NCBI GenBank assembly: GCA_030727085.1
Contig: JANRCF010000043.1
Coordinates: forward strand, 1-9,425
Direction: 5' to 3'
Length of the DNA: 9,425 bases
Source of the DNA: Alphaproteobacteria bacterium
Lineage (GTDB): Bacteria; Pseudomonadota; Alphaproteobacteria; Paracaedibacterales; CAIOTO01
The notes beneath the pieces were generated by a model. It saw only the letters and a list, made by a program, of their open reading frames with translations. It had not been told where the DNA came from and did no database searches. Below, piece after piece: positions 1 through 6,443 of the stretch. Both the position numbers and the translations under genes were made by a program. Position 1 is the stretch's first letter. Every line of letters starts with the position of its first letter.

Positions 1-70
1 GGTAGTTTTGTCACTAACCATCTTAGGGTGTTGCACTTCATTTTAGAACAGGCGAAAAGAGCTTGAATTA

Positions 71-99
71 TATATAAGCATTAATGTTTTATTTTTCAA
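71..99 (-). promoter_or_regulatory. Promoter-like sequence pointing off the left edge
   Basis: On the minus strand a TTGAAA box (94-99) is followed after 17 bases by TATATA (71-76), which continues into a TATAAT at 67-72. It would drive a gene to the left of the window. Its first 13 bases, CTTGAAAAATAAA, are identical to the proposed promoter of the response regulator gene at 1960-1990. The region is very AT-rich, so chance matches are likely. Confidence 0.3.
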
Positions 100-126
100 G
101 TGGAAAAAATGAATTAATTATTATTC

Positions 127-258
127 CTAATTAACACGCACAACCAACGCATATCCTTGATGACGAATCGTCTAATCAAATCCAAACTGGCGTTGATACT
201 CTTCATCTTGGTCGCAATCGATTTACCTGCACATCAACGGCGCAATCATTCACGTCTT
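127..258 (-). pseudogene. Decayed 3' end of a second OmpR-type response regulator gene
   Basis: This stretch is a second, broken copy of the end of the response regulator gene at 1211-1936. Positions 139-254 align with 1223-1340 at about 80% identity over 118 columns (hand alignment), with two single-base deletions that shift the frame. Read with those shifts, the minus strand gives the winged-helix recognition segment (VDVQVNRLR), then KMKSI and SLDLI, then TIRHQGYALVV and a TAG stop at 127-129. These correspond to the last ~43 residues of the intact protein. The receiver domain and the start of the DNA-binding domain are absent. Similarity stops abruptly near 255, exactly where the MCF-like gene ends, so the remnant supplies that gene's stop codon. 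It cannot make a functional regulator. It is either the relic of a tandem duplication or the original 3' end displaced by an insertion. Confidence 0.85.
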
Positions 259-1191
259 TTTAGTGCTATTAATCCAATACGTATCAAATATCGCCATCAG
301 AGTCCCGCGTACAACGCGTGCGCGCCAACCATTATACAAGCCAGGCAAACTATTTGAACGCCACAAGGTTTTAACATATTCAAATACTGAAAGATCTGCC
401 AGCCCAGCTTTAAATCGCTCCGCGTGCAGTCTGGCGCGCAACGTCAATAACGGAAAAGTAATTGTCGCCTGTGCTGTTGCCATAATAGGACCTAATATAC
501 ATGATTCATAAAATGTTAGGGCACCATCTTTTTTGAATAAAATTCTTTTAAGATGATGGTTAAGCGTTAGAAATGTTCCAATGTGAACTGCACTTGAAGA
601 GACGGTCAAGGTTCCCCCTTTAAATAACCACTCTTTATTTTTGATTAAATCAGATAAAACTAACTTTTCATTCCGATAAAAAGAAATTGGTATATTGTTT
701 ATAAAACACACCTTCATACGTTCAAATGGATTGGCAAATCCAAGATCGCAAAGGGCGATTACGGAAACCGCTGTGAATTCAGGAATCAAAGGGTATTCTT
801 CAGAAAGATCCGGCAAGCATTGCTTGGTTTTCTGGGTTGTATATGAATAAAGAAAATACACCGAACTCCTCAATGTCATTTCTACAGCGTGCACCTTTAG
901 AACCTTAGATAAAACAGGAAAATGTTCCCTGTTAAATCCTGCAAATATTCCCGCATAGGAATTACCCGTAACTTGCCTTGAAATCGTCACCTTATCAAAA
1001 GGAACAGACATCAAAGGCCGTGTTACAGTAGGAATCGCCGTATCATGAATTGCTTTATAAATACTCGAGAGTTTAGGGGCATCAACTTCTTGTCCATGTG
1101 ACATTGAACATACTATTCCAATCACTAATAAAAACAGTGCTTTTTTGATCAAGATTAGCCCCTTTAGATAATTGATTGACTGGCAAAACAT
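250..1191 (-). CDS. Mitochondrial carrier family (MCF)-like protein with N-terminal signal sequence
   Basis: A 313-residue protein that reads as a mitochondrial carrier, a fold of three ~100-residue repeats with six membrane helices that normally exchanges nucleotides, keto acids or cofactors across the mitochondrial inner membrane. The three odd-helix signatures are visible: PFDKVT (64-69), PFERMK (155-160) and PLLTLR (247-252), spaced 91 and 92 residues apart. Each repeat then ends in a typical even-helix segment: RSSVYFLYSY (~108-117), LFKGG...HHLKR (189-216) and GLYNGWRARVVRG (284-296). A hydrophobic segment at 17-29 after two lysines looks like a Sec signal peptide, with possible cleavage near HGQ (32-34). 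Two starts are plausible: ATG at 1191 (TAAGG upstream) or TTG at 1152 (AAAGGGG six bases upstream), which would give a neater signal peptide. The gene lies 58 bases behind the response regulator gene and is probably cotranscribed with it. It is AT-richer than its neighbour, and its TGA stop (250-252) lies in the response regulator remnant. The family call comes from motifs alone and the substrate is unknown. Confidence 0.75.
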   Translation of the reverse strand: MFCQSINYLKGLILIKKALFLLVIGIVCSMSHGQEVDAPKLSSIYKAIHDTAIPTVTRPLMSVPFDKVTISRQVTGNSYAGIFAGFNREHFPVLSKVLKVHAVEMTLRSSVYFLYSYTTQKTKQCLPDLSEEYPLIPEFTAVSVIALCDLGFANPFERMKVCFINNIPISFYRNEKLVLSDLIKNKEWLFKGGTLTVSSSAVHIGTFLTLNHHLKRILFKKDGALTFYESCILGPIMATAQATITFPLLTLRARLHAERFKAGLADLSVFEYVKTLWRSNSLPGLYNGWRARVVRGTLMAIFDTYWINSTKKT

Positions 1192-1210
1192 ACTACCTTA
1201 CTTGATGTTA

Positions 1211-1936
1211 TCAATTTGCACTCACCACCAACGCATACCCCTGATGTCTGATCGTTTGAATCAAATCTAAACTGGGCTCGATACTCTTCATCTTATGACG
1301 CAAACGATTCACCTGAACATCGACGGTGCGGTCACTCACGCGGTGTCCAATTTTTTGCGCAAGCTCGTCCCGCGTAAAGGGCTGATTAATACGTTGTGCC
1401 AGCAACCTCAGCAGTAAACGTTCCGTCGATGTAAGCGTGACTGGCTCATGTTTATAAAGCAAAATTCCGCTTTTAAGATCAAAACGAAATCCACCAAACG
1501 CAATCACATCCGATGTTGGCAACGCCCCGCTTCTGCGTCGTAGTTGCGCCCGAATACGTGCTACTAATTCCAGCGGCTCAAATGGCTTTGTCAGATAATC
1601 ATCAACGCCTAAATCAAATGCTTCTAGTTTATCGGATAGCTGATCCAGCGCAGTCAGCAATAAAATCGGTGTTTGATCTGTTAAACGAAGACTTTGCGTA
1701 AGCTCAATCCCACTTTCACCTGGCATCATCACATCCAAAATAATCAAATCAAAGGCTTGATTTGCAAGGTGAATCCGCGCCTCTGCGGCACTTGCAGCGA
1801 CATCACAGCGAAACCCTTGGGTGCTTAAGAAATCCACAAGCAAGCGACGAATAGCACTATCATCATCAACGATAAGTAGATGTGGTTCTAATGTGGTATC
1901 TAACTCTGGCGGTTCTTTACTGGGTGTCAACGGCAT
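1211..1936 (-). CDS. OmpR/PhoB-family two-component response regulator
   Basis: A cytoplasmic DNA-binding response regulator of 241 residues from the chosen ATG. The receiver domain (residues ~19-133) has the acidic pocket DDD (24-26), the phosphoacceptor Asp68 in LILDVMMPG, Thr95 in LLTAL and Lys117 in LTKPFEP. The winged-helix domain (~142-237) carries the recognition helix DRTVDVQVNRLRHKM and ends in TIRHQGYALV, typical of OmpR/PhoB proteins. The reading frame stays open to a TTG at 1990, but that TTG lies inside the likely -35 box, so ATG at 1936 is preferred. No strong Shine-Dalgarno sequence precedes it; a TTG at 1945 with AGGA eight bases upstream is an alternative. No histidine kinase is adjacent, so the partner and regulon cannot be read from this window. 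The MCF-like gene follows after 58 bases with no terminator seen. The family includes the alphaproteobacterial PetR/OmpR-type regulators, but I do not assign a specific name. Confidence 0.93.
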   Translation of the reverse strand: MPLTPSKEPPELDTTLEPHLLIVDDDSAIRRLLVDFLSTQGFRCDVAASAAEARIHLANQAFDLIILDVMMPGESGIELTQSLRLTDQTPILLLTALDQLSDKLEAFDLGVDDYLTKPFEPLELVARIRAQLRRRSGALPTSDVIAFGGFRFDLKSGILLYKHEPVTLTSTERLLLRLLAQRINQPFTRDELAQKIGHRVSDRTVDVQVNRLRHKMKSIEPSLDLIQTIRHQGYALVVSAN

Positions 1937-1959
1937 AAGGCACAAAGTTTTAATCCTAC

Positions 1960-1990
1960 TATATAAAGCGTAGCAGAGTTTATTTTTCAA
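1960..1990 (-). promoter_or_regulatory. Candidate sigma70 promoter of the response regulator gene
   Basis: On the minus strand TTGAAA (1985-1990, five of six matches to the -35 consensus) is followed by TTTATA (1962-1967, spacer 17) or TATATA (1960-1965, spacer 19). Transcription would start near 1953, giving a short leader before ATG 1936. This also explains why the upstream TTG at 1990 is unlikely to be a start codon. It may serve the MCF-like gene as well. Confidence 0.4.
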
Positions 1991-2048
1991 GAAAACAAAA
2001 AGTGATGAGTCAATTGCCTATTATTTATAGCGACATTAATCATGCGAC

Positions 2049-2139
2049 CGTCATGGCGAGCCTAAAGGGCGTGGCCATCCAGTTTCTTCTTTAAGATTCT
2101 CTCATGGATTCCAACGTTACTATCGTTCCTCACAATGGC
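2049..2139. repeat. Degenerate REP/MITE-like palindromic element
   Basis: The left arm (2049-2082) reads CGTCATGGCGAG, then GGCGTGGCCATCCAG. The right arm (2101-2139) is its imperfect inverse: CATGGATTCCAACG, then CTCACAATGGC. Corresponding blocks pair: CATGGCGAG with CTCACAATG, and CGTGGCCATCCA with TGGATTCCAACG. This is the layout of the common proteobacterial intergenic element that begins GTCATTGCGAGC. It lies just after the gshB stop codon, so it could fold as the 3' end of that transcript, but no T-run of a classical terminator follows. The many mismatches suggest an old, inactive copy. Confidence 0.55.
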
Positions 2140-2161
2140 AGAGAGGCGTTTGTGATGGACT

Positions 2162-3097
2162 CTAATTAAGAACAGCATCCCAAAAATCTTTGGCTAAATT
2201 CTGACCATACAAACGTTCAGGAATACGAAGCCCTGTTGGTGAGGTAATATTGACCTCGATCAAACGATCACCGACAGCATCAACTCCAGCCAACATAATT
2301 CCATATTCTATTAAAAAAGGGGTCAATCGTTCAGCAATCATGTGATCAGCATCACTCACATCACACGGGGCTGCCGTTCCACCTACGGCCACATTTCCGC
2401 GGATGGCGCCACTTTTTGGTGTGCGTTTGAACACTGCCTTAAGTTCTCCATTAATCATTAAAAGACGACGGTCATTCGTTATAACCTCAGGCAAGAATTC
2501 CTGCGCAATGACGCCGAATGGATAACGCGCGCACATCATATCGATAATCGCGTCACAGTTCGCATCTGCCGCCCTTAAAATAAAAACATCCGCCCCACCA
2601 AAACCATACAATGGCTTTAAAATAACGGCTTTCTCAATGCTTAAAAATTCATGAATGATCGATGGTTTTGACGCCACACATGTGCGTGGACAAATGTCTT
2701 TAAATTGCAGCGGAATGGACTTTTCACCCCACGAACGAAGTGTCATTGGATTATTCAGCACACGCGTTGTTGCAGGTAAATTGACCAAAATATCAAGCGC
2801 TGTGATGTAACACATATCATATGGGGGATTTTGGCGCACAAGTACGAATGCGGCATCTGATAAAGAAAGACGCTCTGCTGCACCTATGTGTGTTATATTT
2901 CCTTGCGAATCAACGGTAAAAAAACGGCCATCAGCGTAAATCTGCCCATGATTATACACTAGGTCAGCCGGCGTGTAAGCAAACGAAGAATATCCACGAA
3001 GAGCAGCCTCACCTGCCAGCATTAATGACGTATCAAAGGATGGTTTTAGTGATTCGAGAGGGTCAGCTTGAATAGCGATAATTGATTTTTTCGTCAT
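2162..3097 (-). CDS. gshB: Glutathione synthetase (ATP-grasp ligase)
   Basis: GshB joins gamma-glutamylcysteine and glycine with ATP to form glutathione, the second step of glutathione synthesis, in the cytoplasm. The protein has 311 residues, close to the ~316 of the E. coli enzyme. Recognisable blocks are RQNPPYDMCYITA (88-100), the ATP-binding loop KPLYGFGGADVF (161-172), QEFLPE (199-204), RGNVAVGG (233-240) and EVNITSPTGLR (281-291) near the C-terminus. In the last block the Cys of the usual SPTCIR is Gly. The ATG overlaps the stop of the MFS gene upstream in the sequence ATGA (3094-3097), so translation is probably coupled and the two are one operon. No gshA is present in the window. The TAG stop is followed by a REP-like palindrome. 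The identification is firm. Confidence 0.96.
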   Translation of the reverse strand: MTKKSIIAIQADPLESLKPSFDTSLMLAGEAALRGYSSFAYTPADLVYNHGQIYADGRFFTVDSQGNITHIGAAERLSLSDAAFVLVRQNPPYDMCYITALDILVNLPATTRVLNNPMTLRSWGEKSIPLQFKDICPRTCVASKPSIIHEFLSIEKAVILKPLYGFGGADVFILRAADANCDAIIDMMCARYPFGVIAQEFLPEVITNDRRLLMINGELKAVFKRTPKSGAIRGNVAVGGTAAPCDVSDADHMIAERLTPFLIEYGIMLAGVDAVGDRLIEVNITSPTGLRIPERLYGQNLAKDFWDAVLN

Positions 3098-4356
3098 AAA
3101 TCCGTTTGTGGCATGTCAGGTTCTTTAATGAACCGTAACACGACAACACAAAGCAGTAAACAGATAGGGATTGTTAAAATAGACATTTGATAGGCGTGTG
3201 TTGAGTAGAGTCGGACGCCAGAGCCTGTAACAGCGCCATCCCAAAAAACATCAAGTATATGCCCTAAAAGTGGCTGAAATATAATGCCGCCCATCATAAC
3301 AATCCCATTTGTAAATCCAACAGCGGTACCACTAATATCAGCAGCACTATTATTACGCGCAAGGGTAAAACAAAGAACTTGCCCGCCAATGAAAAAGCCA
3401 GCAAGGAACATCAATATAAAAGCAAACCAAAATGGGAAAAATGCTGTATAGGCAATGCCTATAAAAATAATGCCAGACGTGATAGTCGAAAAACGCATAA
3501 CACGTATAATTGATTTTAAATAGTTAAGAAGATACGCTGAAAATGTACCACCTAATGCCATGCCGATAAAAATCATGACACTTGCGGTTGATGCGTCCGC
3601 ATTACTGACATTATATGTATGCATTAAAAAAGGAACACCCCATAATTCAGCAAACACAGAAATTGGCAAATACATAAAGCCACCAATCATGCCACCCAAC
3701 CAAATTTGTTTGTTTTTAACAAGCGACAAAAACCCCTCAAGAAATGGTTTTTCAGCATGCTGTTCTTTATTTGCTTGATTTTCCGGATGATCTTTAAGCC
3801 AACACCACGCGACAACAGCAACGCCAAGACCAATAATGCCCAACCAAAAGCTTGCCTCTCGCCAACCAAGTTGATTCACAAAAAGGGCAAGCGGGCGCCC
3901 AGCGCAGATACCGCCAAAGGTACCCATCATGTTTGAAAGACCAGCAACAAGTGCGAATCGCATCGGGCTAAACCATTCAACAGTCACTTTAAGGCAGCTA
4001 ATAAAAGCACAAGCAGAGCCAGCGCCAACCATGAAACGCCCAAGTTTGGCGAGACTCAAATTTTCGCTTCCGGCAAATAACAATGTGCCCGCAACACACA
4101 ACAATGTAGAAAACGTCACAATGCGACGGATTCCAATTTTATCGACAATCATGCCGCAAGGTACCTGTAAAATTACATATGCATAATAATAAAAAGAACT
4201 AAGCACACCAAGCGAGGCTGAATTAACTTCGAAATCACGCATTAAATCATGCGTCATAACCGATGGCGATACGCGAAGAAATGTTTCATATAAGTAAAAA
4301 AGGGACGTGATGCCCCAGATAAACCATTTTTGGTATTTTGATATTTTTAGTGACAC
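3094..4356 (-). CDS. MFS transporter, paralogue of the upstream MFS gene
   Basis: A 420-residue inner-membrane carrier of the major facilitator superfamily with about 12 hydrophobic segments and a central cytoplasmic loop (~188-215). The MFS motif A is GMIVDKIGIRR (68-78). The N-terminal FYLYETFLRVSPSVM (20-34) and C-terminal GFTNGIVMMGGIIFQPLLG (347-365) blocks are shared with the neighbouring MFS protein (4504-5874), so the two are tandem paralogues. Similar carriers with an LYE-x-x-LRVSP block are, to my knowledge, common in intracellular bacteria such as Legionella and Coxiella, but the substrate cannot be read from the sequence. The start is a GTG at 4356 with AAAAGG about nine bases upstream. 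The TGA stop overlaps the gshB start (ATGA), which suggests a functional link with glutathione metabolism. That link is inference only. Confidence 0.93.
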   Translation of the reverse strand: MSLKISKYQKWFIWGITSLFYLYETFLRVSPSVMTHDLMRDFEVNSASLGVLSSFYYYAYVILQVPCGMIVDKIGIRRIVTFSTLLCVAGTLLFAGSENLSLAKLGRFMVGAGSACAFISCLKVTVEWFSPMRFALVAGLSNMMGTFGGICAGRPLALFVNQLGWREASFWLGIIGLGVAVVAWCWLKDHPENQANKEQHAEKPFLEGFLSLVKNKQIWLGGMIGGFMYLPISVFAELWGVPFLMHTYNVSNADASTASVMIFIGMALGGTFSAYLLNYLKSIIRVMRFSTITSGIIFIGIAYTAFFPFWFAFILMFLAGFFIGGQVLCFTLARNNSAADISGTAVGFTNGIVMMGGIIFQPLLGHILDVFWDGAVTGSGVRLYSTHAYQMSILTIPICLLLCVVVLRFIKEPDMPQTDL

Positions 4357-4439
4357 AGTTTAAGACCTTTTATTTTTTGCTCTTGTCATCTTTGCTCGCC
4401 TATGAATCTAATCAAACACAGTAATTTATTTCAGTTTCA

Positions 4440-4487
4440 CTCTGACTTGGTCGGAGCATCCATGGACCCTCTGGCCACGCCAGAGGG
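4440..4487. repeat. Pair of hairpins between the two MFS genes
   Basis: Two stem-loops lie side by side. The first is CTCTGAC-TTG-GTCGGAG (4440-4456, seven pairs with one G-T). The second is CCCTCTGGC-CAC-GCCAGAGGG (4467-4487, nine perfect pairs, three-base loop). They are joined by CATCCATGGA. Neither strand has a T-run after the stems, so this is not a standard intrinsic terminator. It resembles a short mobile palindromic repeat and sits 17 bases after the stop of the MFS gene at 4504-5874, where it could stabilise or attenuate the transcript. Confidence 0.6.
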
Positions 4488-4503
4488 AAACTAGAAAAGA
4501 GGC

Positions 4504-5874
4504 TTAACCTACTTTATCAACCTTCTTATACGTATCACGTACAAAAAGCATAACAATCCAACCGACAAGGAATGCAACCATAACAGCTGAAAACGCAATT
4601 TTATAATTTTCAACTGTATATAATGGTACGCCATCGATATCTTTAATACCATTCCACGTCAGGTCAAGCAAAAAACCTAACAATGGCTGGAATAGAATAG
4701 CACTACTCATAACAAATGCATTTGTGAAACCAATTGCGGTCGCTGCATAGCGAAGAGGCATGTTTTCTTTCACAGACACAAAGTATAGTGTCTGACCGCC
4801 TGACAACAAACCACCAAGGAAGAGAACCACACGCATTGTCGTAAATGATAAATCAGGCACGTAAAACACCACAGCAAAACAGACAAGTGTGCCAAGCGCA
4901 GCGATGGACATAACACGTGTTCTGCTTTGGATTTTGTTTGAAATCCAAGCACCAAAAATACTGCCAAGTCCCATACCTATAAAGACGCTTACACACGCAC
5001 TTGATGCAACTGTAGAATCTATACCATAAATTAATTTTAGGTAGGGAACACCCCATAATTCAGCAAAAGCACACAAAGGCAAATACATCACGCATCCATA
5101 CACACCGATCAGCCAATTTTGTGGATTTGCCATTGCGATTTTAAGACCATCAAGCATGCTGTCTTGGTCGTCCAATTTAATTGGCGTCACTTCTTGATTA
5201 TTCTTACTCGCTTTTTTGGCATTTGCATGCGCCGGAGAATCAGACATCACCGTCCACGCGAGGAAACAAATAACAACCCCGAGCGCACCCAAGATCATCA
5301 TTGCACCGCGCCACTCAAACGCTTCAACAAGCATGGATGTAACGGCATTTAAACTACCACCAACGGTCCCCATAAACATGCCAATTCCAGCAATCAGTGC
5401 AAACCTGTCCGAGTTAAACCATTCCGCACCTATTTTCGCACAACTAATATAAGCACAAGCAGAGCCCATCCCCATTAATATACGCCCCATAATAGAGGTC
5501 GTCACACTGCTGCTTTGTGAAAAGAAAAAACAGCCCAGAACACACAAAAGCAAAGAAAACATAATAACGCGGCGTGCGCCCAAGCGATCAACGATAACAC
5601 CACAGGGCAGTTGCAAAGGCGTGTACGCCCAGTAATAAGCAGAACTAATCACACCAACTGTTGTGGCCGTGATCGCATAATCTTGCATTAAAAATTTTTC
5701 AAGAACCCCCGGAGAAACACGCAAAATATATTCATATAGATAAAATGACCATGCACATACCATTACAATGCAGGCATACAAACTTTCCTTTTTATAAGGC
5801 GTTTCAGGCGCCTCTTTTTCATCAAACAAAAAGTTATCTACGTCGTGTTTTAGTTTTGCGTTGCTCGTATCCAT
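4504..5874 (-). CDS. MFS transporter
   Basis: A 456-residue major facilitator superfamily carrier with about 12 membrane segments, a hydrophilic N-terminal tail (1-30) and a charged central loop (~212-245, rich in Lys, Asn and Asp). Motif A is GVIVDRLGARR (92-102). The FYLYEYILRVSPGV block (44-57) and the GFTNAFVMSSAILFQPLLG block near the C-terminus match the MFS protein encoded at 3094-4356, with which it forms a tandem pair. It differs in the longer tail and loop. The substrate is unknown; small organic acids, sugars or amino acids are all possible. The ATG at 5874 has AGGGAG about 11 bases upstream. A good promoter with an overlapping palindrome lies at 5954-5981. A pair of hairpins and 147 bases separate it from the next MFS gene, so cotranscription with that gene is uncertain. 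Confidence 0.93.
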   Translation of the reverse strand: MDTSNAKLKHDVDNFLFDEKEAPETPYKKESLYACIVMVCAWSFYLYEYILRVSPGVLEKFLMQDYAITATTVGVISSAYYWAYTPLQLPCGVIVDRLGARRVIMFSLLLCVLGCFFFSQSSSVTTSIMGRILMGMGSACAYISCAKIGAEWFNSDRFALIAGIGMFMGTVGGSLNAVTSMLVEAFEWRGAMMILGALGVVICFLAWTVMSDSPAHANAKKASKNNQEVTPIKLDDQDSMLDGLKIAMANPQNWLIGVYGCVMYLPLCAFAELWGVPYLKLIYGIDSTVASSACVSVFIGMGLGSIFGAWISNKIQSRTRVMSIAALGTLVCFAVVFYVPDLSFTTMRVVLFLGGLLSGGQTLYFVSVKENMPLRYAATAIGFTNAFVMSSAILFQPLLGFLLDLTWNGIKDIDGVPLYTVENYKIAFSAVMVAFLVGWIVMLFVRDTYKKVDKVG

Positions 5875-5953
5875 GTCGATTGTGACTCCCTGATTTTATG
5901 TATGCACTGAGCGTCTTTAGGTGTAATTCATTGTTATTTCAACCCACCATAAA

Positions 5954-5981
5954 ATTATGCTAGCATAGATTTTAATGCCAA
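5954..5981 (-). promoter_or_regulatory. Candidate promoter of the MFS gene at 4504-5874
   Basis: On the minus strand TTGGCA (5976-5981) and CATAAT (5954-5959) are separated by 16 bases, each matching five of six consensus positions. Transcription would start near 5947, giving a leader of roughly 73 bases. The -10 box and half the spacer lie under the palindrome at 5956-5967. Confidence 0.5.
5956..5967. promoter_or_regulatory. Palindrome TATGCTAGCATA, possible operator
   Basis: A perfect 12-base palindrome overlapping the -10 box and spacer of the proposed MFS promoter, in the intergenic region between divergent genes. A repressor bound here would block RNA polymerase. The regulator is unknown, and a 12-base palindrome can occur by chance in AT-rich DNA. 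Confidence 0.35.
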
Positions 5982-6061
5982 ATGTATAAAAAAGTGTTAA
6001 TTCAATCGAAGAAACATATTTTATGTATAAAACAAGACTGTCATTATAGGATTTGCCAACC

Positions 6062-6259
6062 ATGCTGCGTATAATTGAATTTTTATTTTTTTCAGCACTT
6101 GCATGCACCCTCGGAAGCTTAGTTTTTGGACTCACCGTTTATTTTAAAGGCGGTGCGCTTAATGCTCGATTTGGCAATGCCGCCATGCGCTGGCGAGTCA
6201 CATTTCAAATGATCACATTAATGTTATTTGTGTTGGTGCTATGGATGAAAAGGCATTAG
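6062..6259 (+). CDS. HIG1-domain (twin transmembrane) small membrane protein
   Basis: A 65-residue protein with two membrane helices (~5-27 and ~47-61) joined by a short basic loop. The loop FKGGALNARFGNAAMRWRV (28-46) followed by Q49 matches the HIG1 pattern, a glycine-rich turn and then an MRxRVxxQ-type segment. HIG1 proteins of mitochondria bind cytochrome c oxidase and respiratory supercomplexes, and short homologues are frequent in alphaproteobacteria. A role at the respiratory chain is inferred from the family. ATG 6062 is preferred because AGGA (6048-6051) is ten bases upstream; a TTG at 6053 would leave it only one base away. It is the only plus-strand protein gene here, divergent from the MFS gene and followed directly by its own terminator. 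I could not define a convincing promoter. Confidence 0.8.
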   Translation: MLRIIEFLFFSALACTLGSLVFGLTVYFKGGALNARFGNAAMRWRVTFQMITLMLFVLVLWMKRH

Positions 6260-6297
6260 AGACAGCTTTATGCCTCTAACGTCTCTAATAATTTTTT
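6255..6297 (+). terminator. Rho-independent terminator of the HIG1 gene
   Basis: ATTAGAGAC (6255-6263) pairs perfectly with GTCTCTAAT (6281-6289) across a 17-base loop, followed by AATTTTTT to 6297. The TAG stop codon (6257-6259) lies in the left stem, so the gene ends inside its terminator. Shorter alternative pairings exist (AGGCAT with ATGCCT, TTAGAG with CTCTAA). The next ~145 bases to the end of the permease gene hold no recognisable feature. Confidence 0.75.
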
Positions 6298-6443
6298 CTT
6301 TCGTTGAAATAGACTTAACACCTGCATGAAAGAATTTTATAACAGACATCTCTGTGAAATAAAATTATATTTTACATATGGACGCTTAAATGCACAAAAA
6401 AGTCTATTAAAAATAAAGTCTTCGTGTGCACTCATCCGACACA

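Noticed and set aside
1..66. Plus-strand frame open from the left edge, ending VLHFILEQAKRA and TGA at 64-66
   Set aside because: It could be the C-terminus of a gene entering the window, but 21 open codons are expected by chance about a third of the time and I recognise no family.
157..511. 66- and 82-codon plus-strand open frames
   Set aside because: They lie antisense to the response regulator remnant and the end of the carrier gene, and part of their sequence simply mirrors those.
1937..1990. N-terminal extension of the response regulator from TTG at 1990
   Set aside because: The TTG coincides with the likely -35 box, has no ribosome binding site, and adds residues not typical of the family.
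5917..6135. 72-codon minus-strand open frame across the MFS promoter and HIG1 start
   Set aside because: It overlaps the HIG1 coding region and the proposed promoter and has no family-like features.
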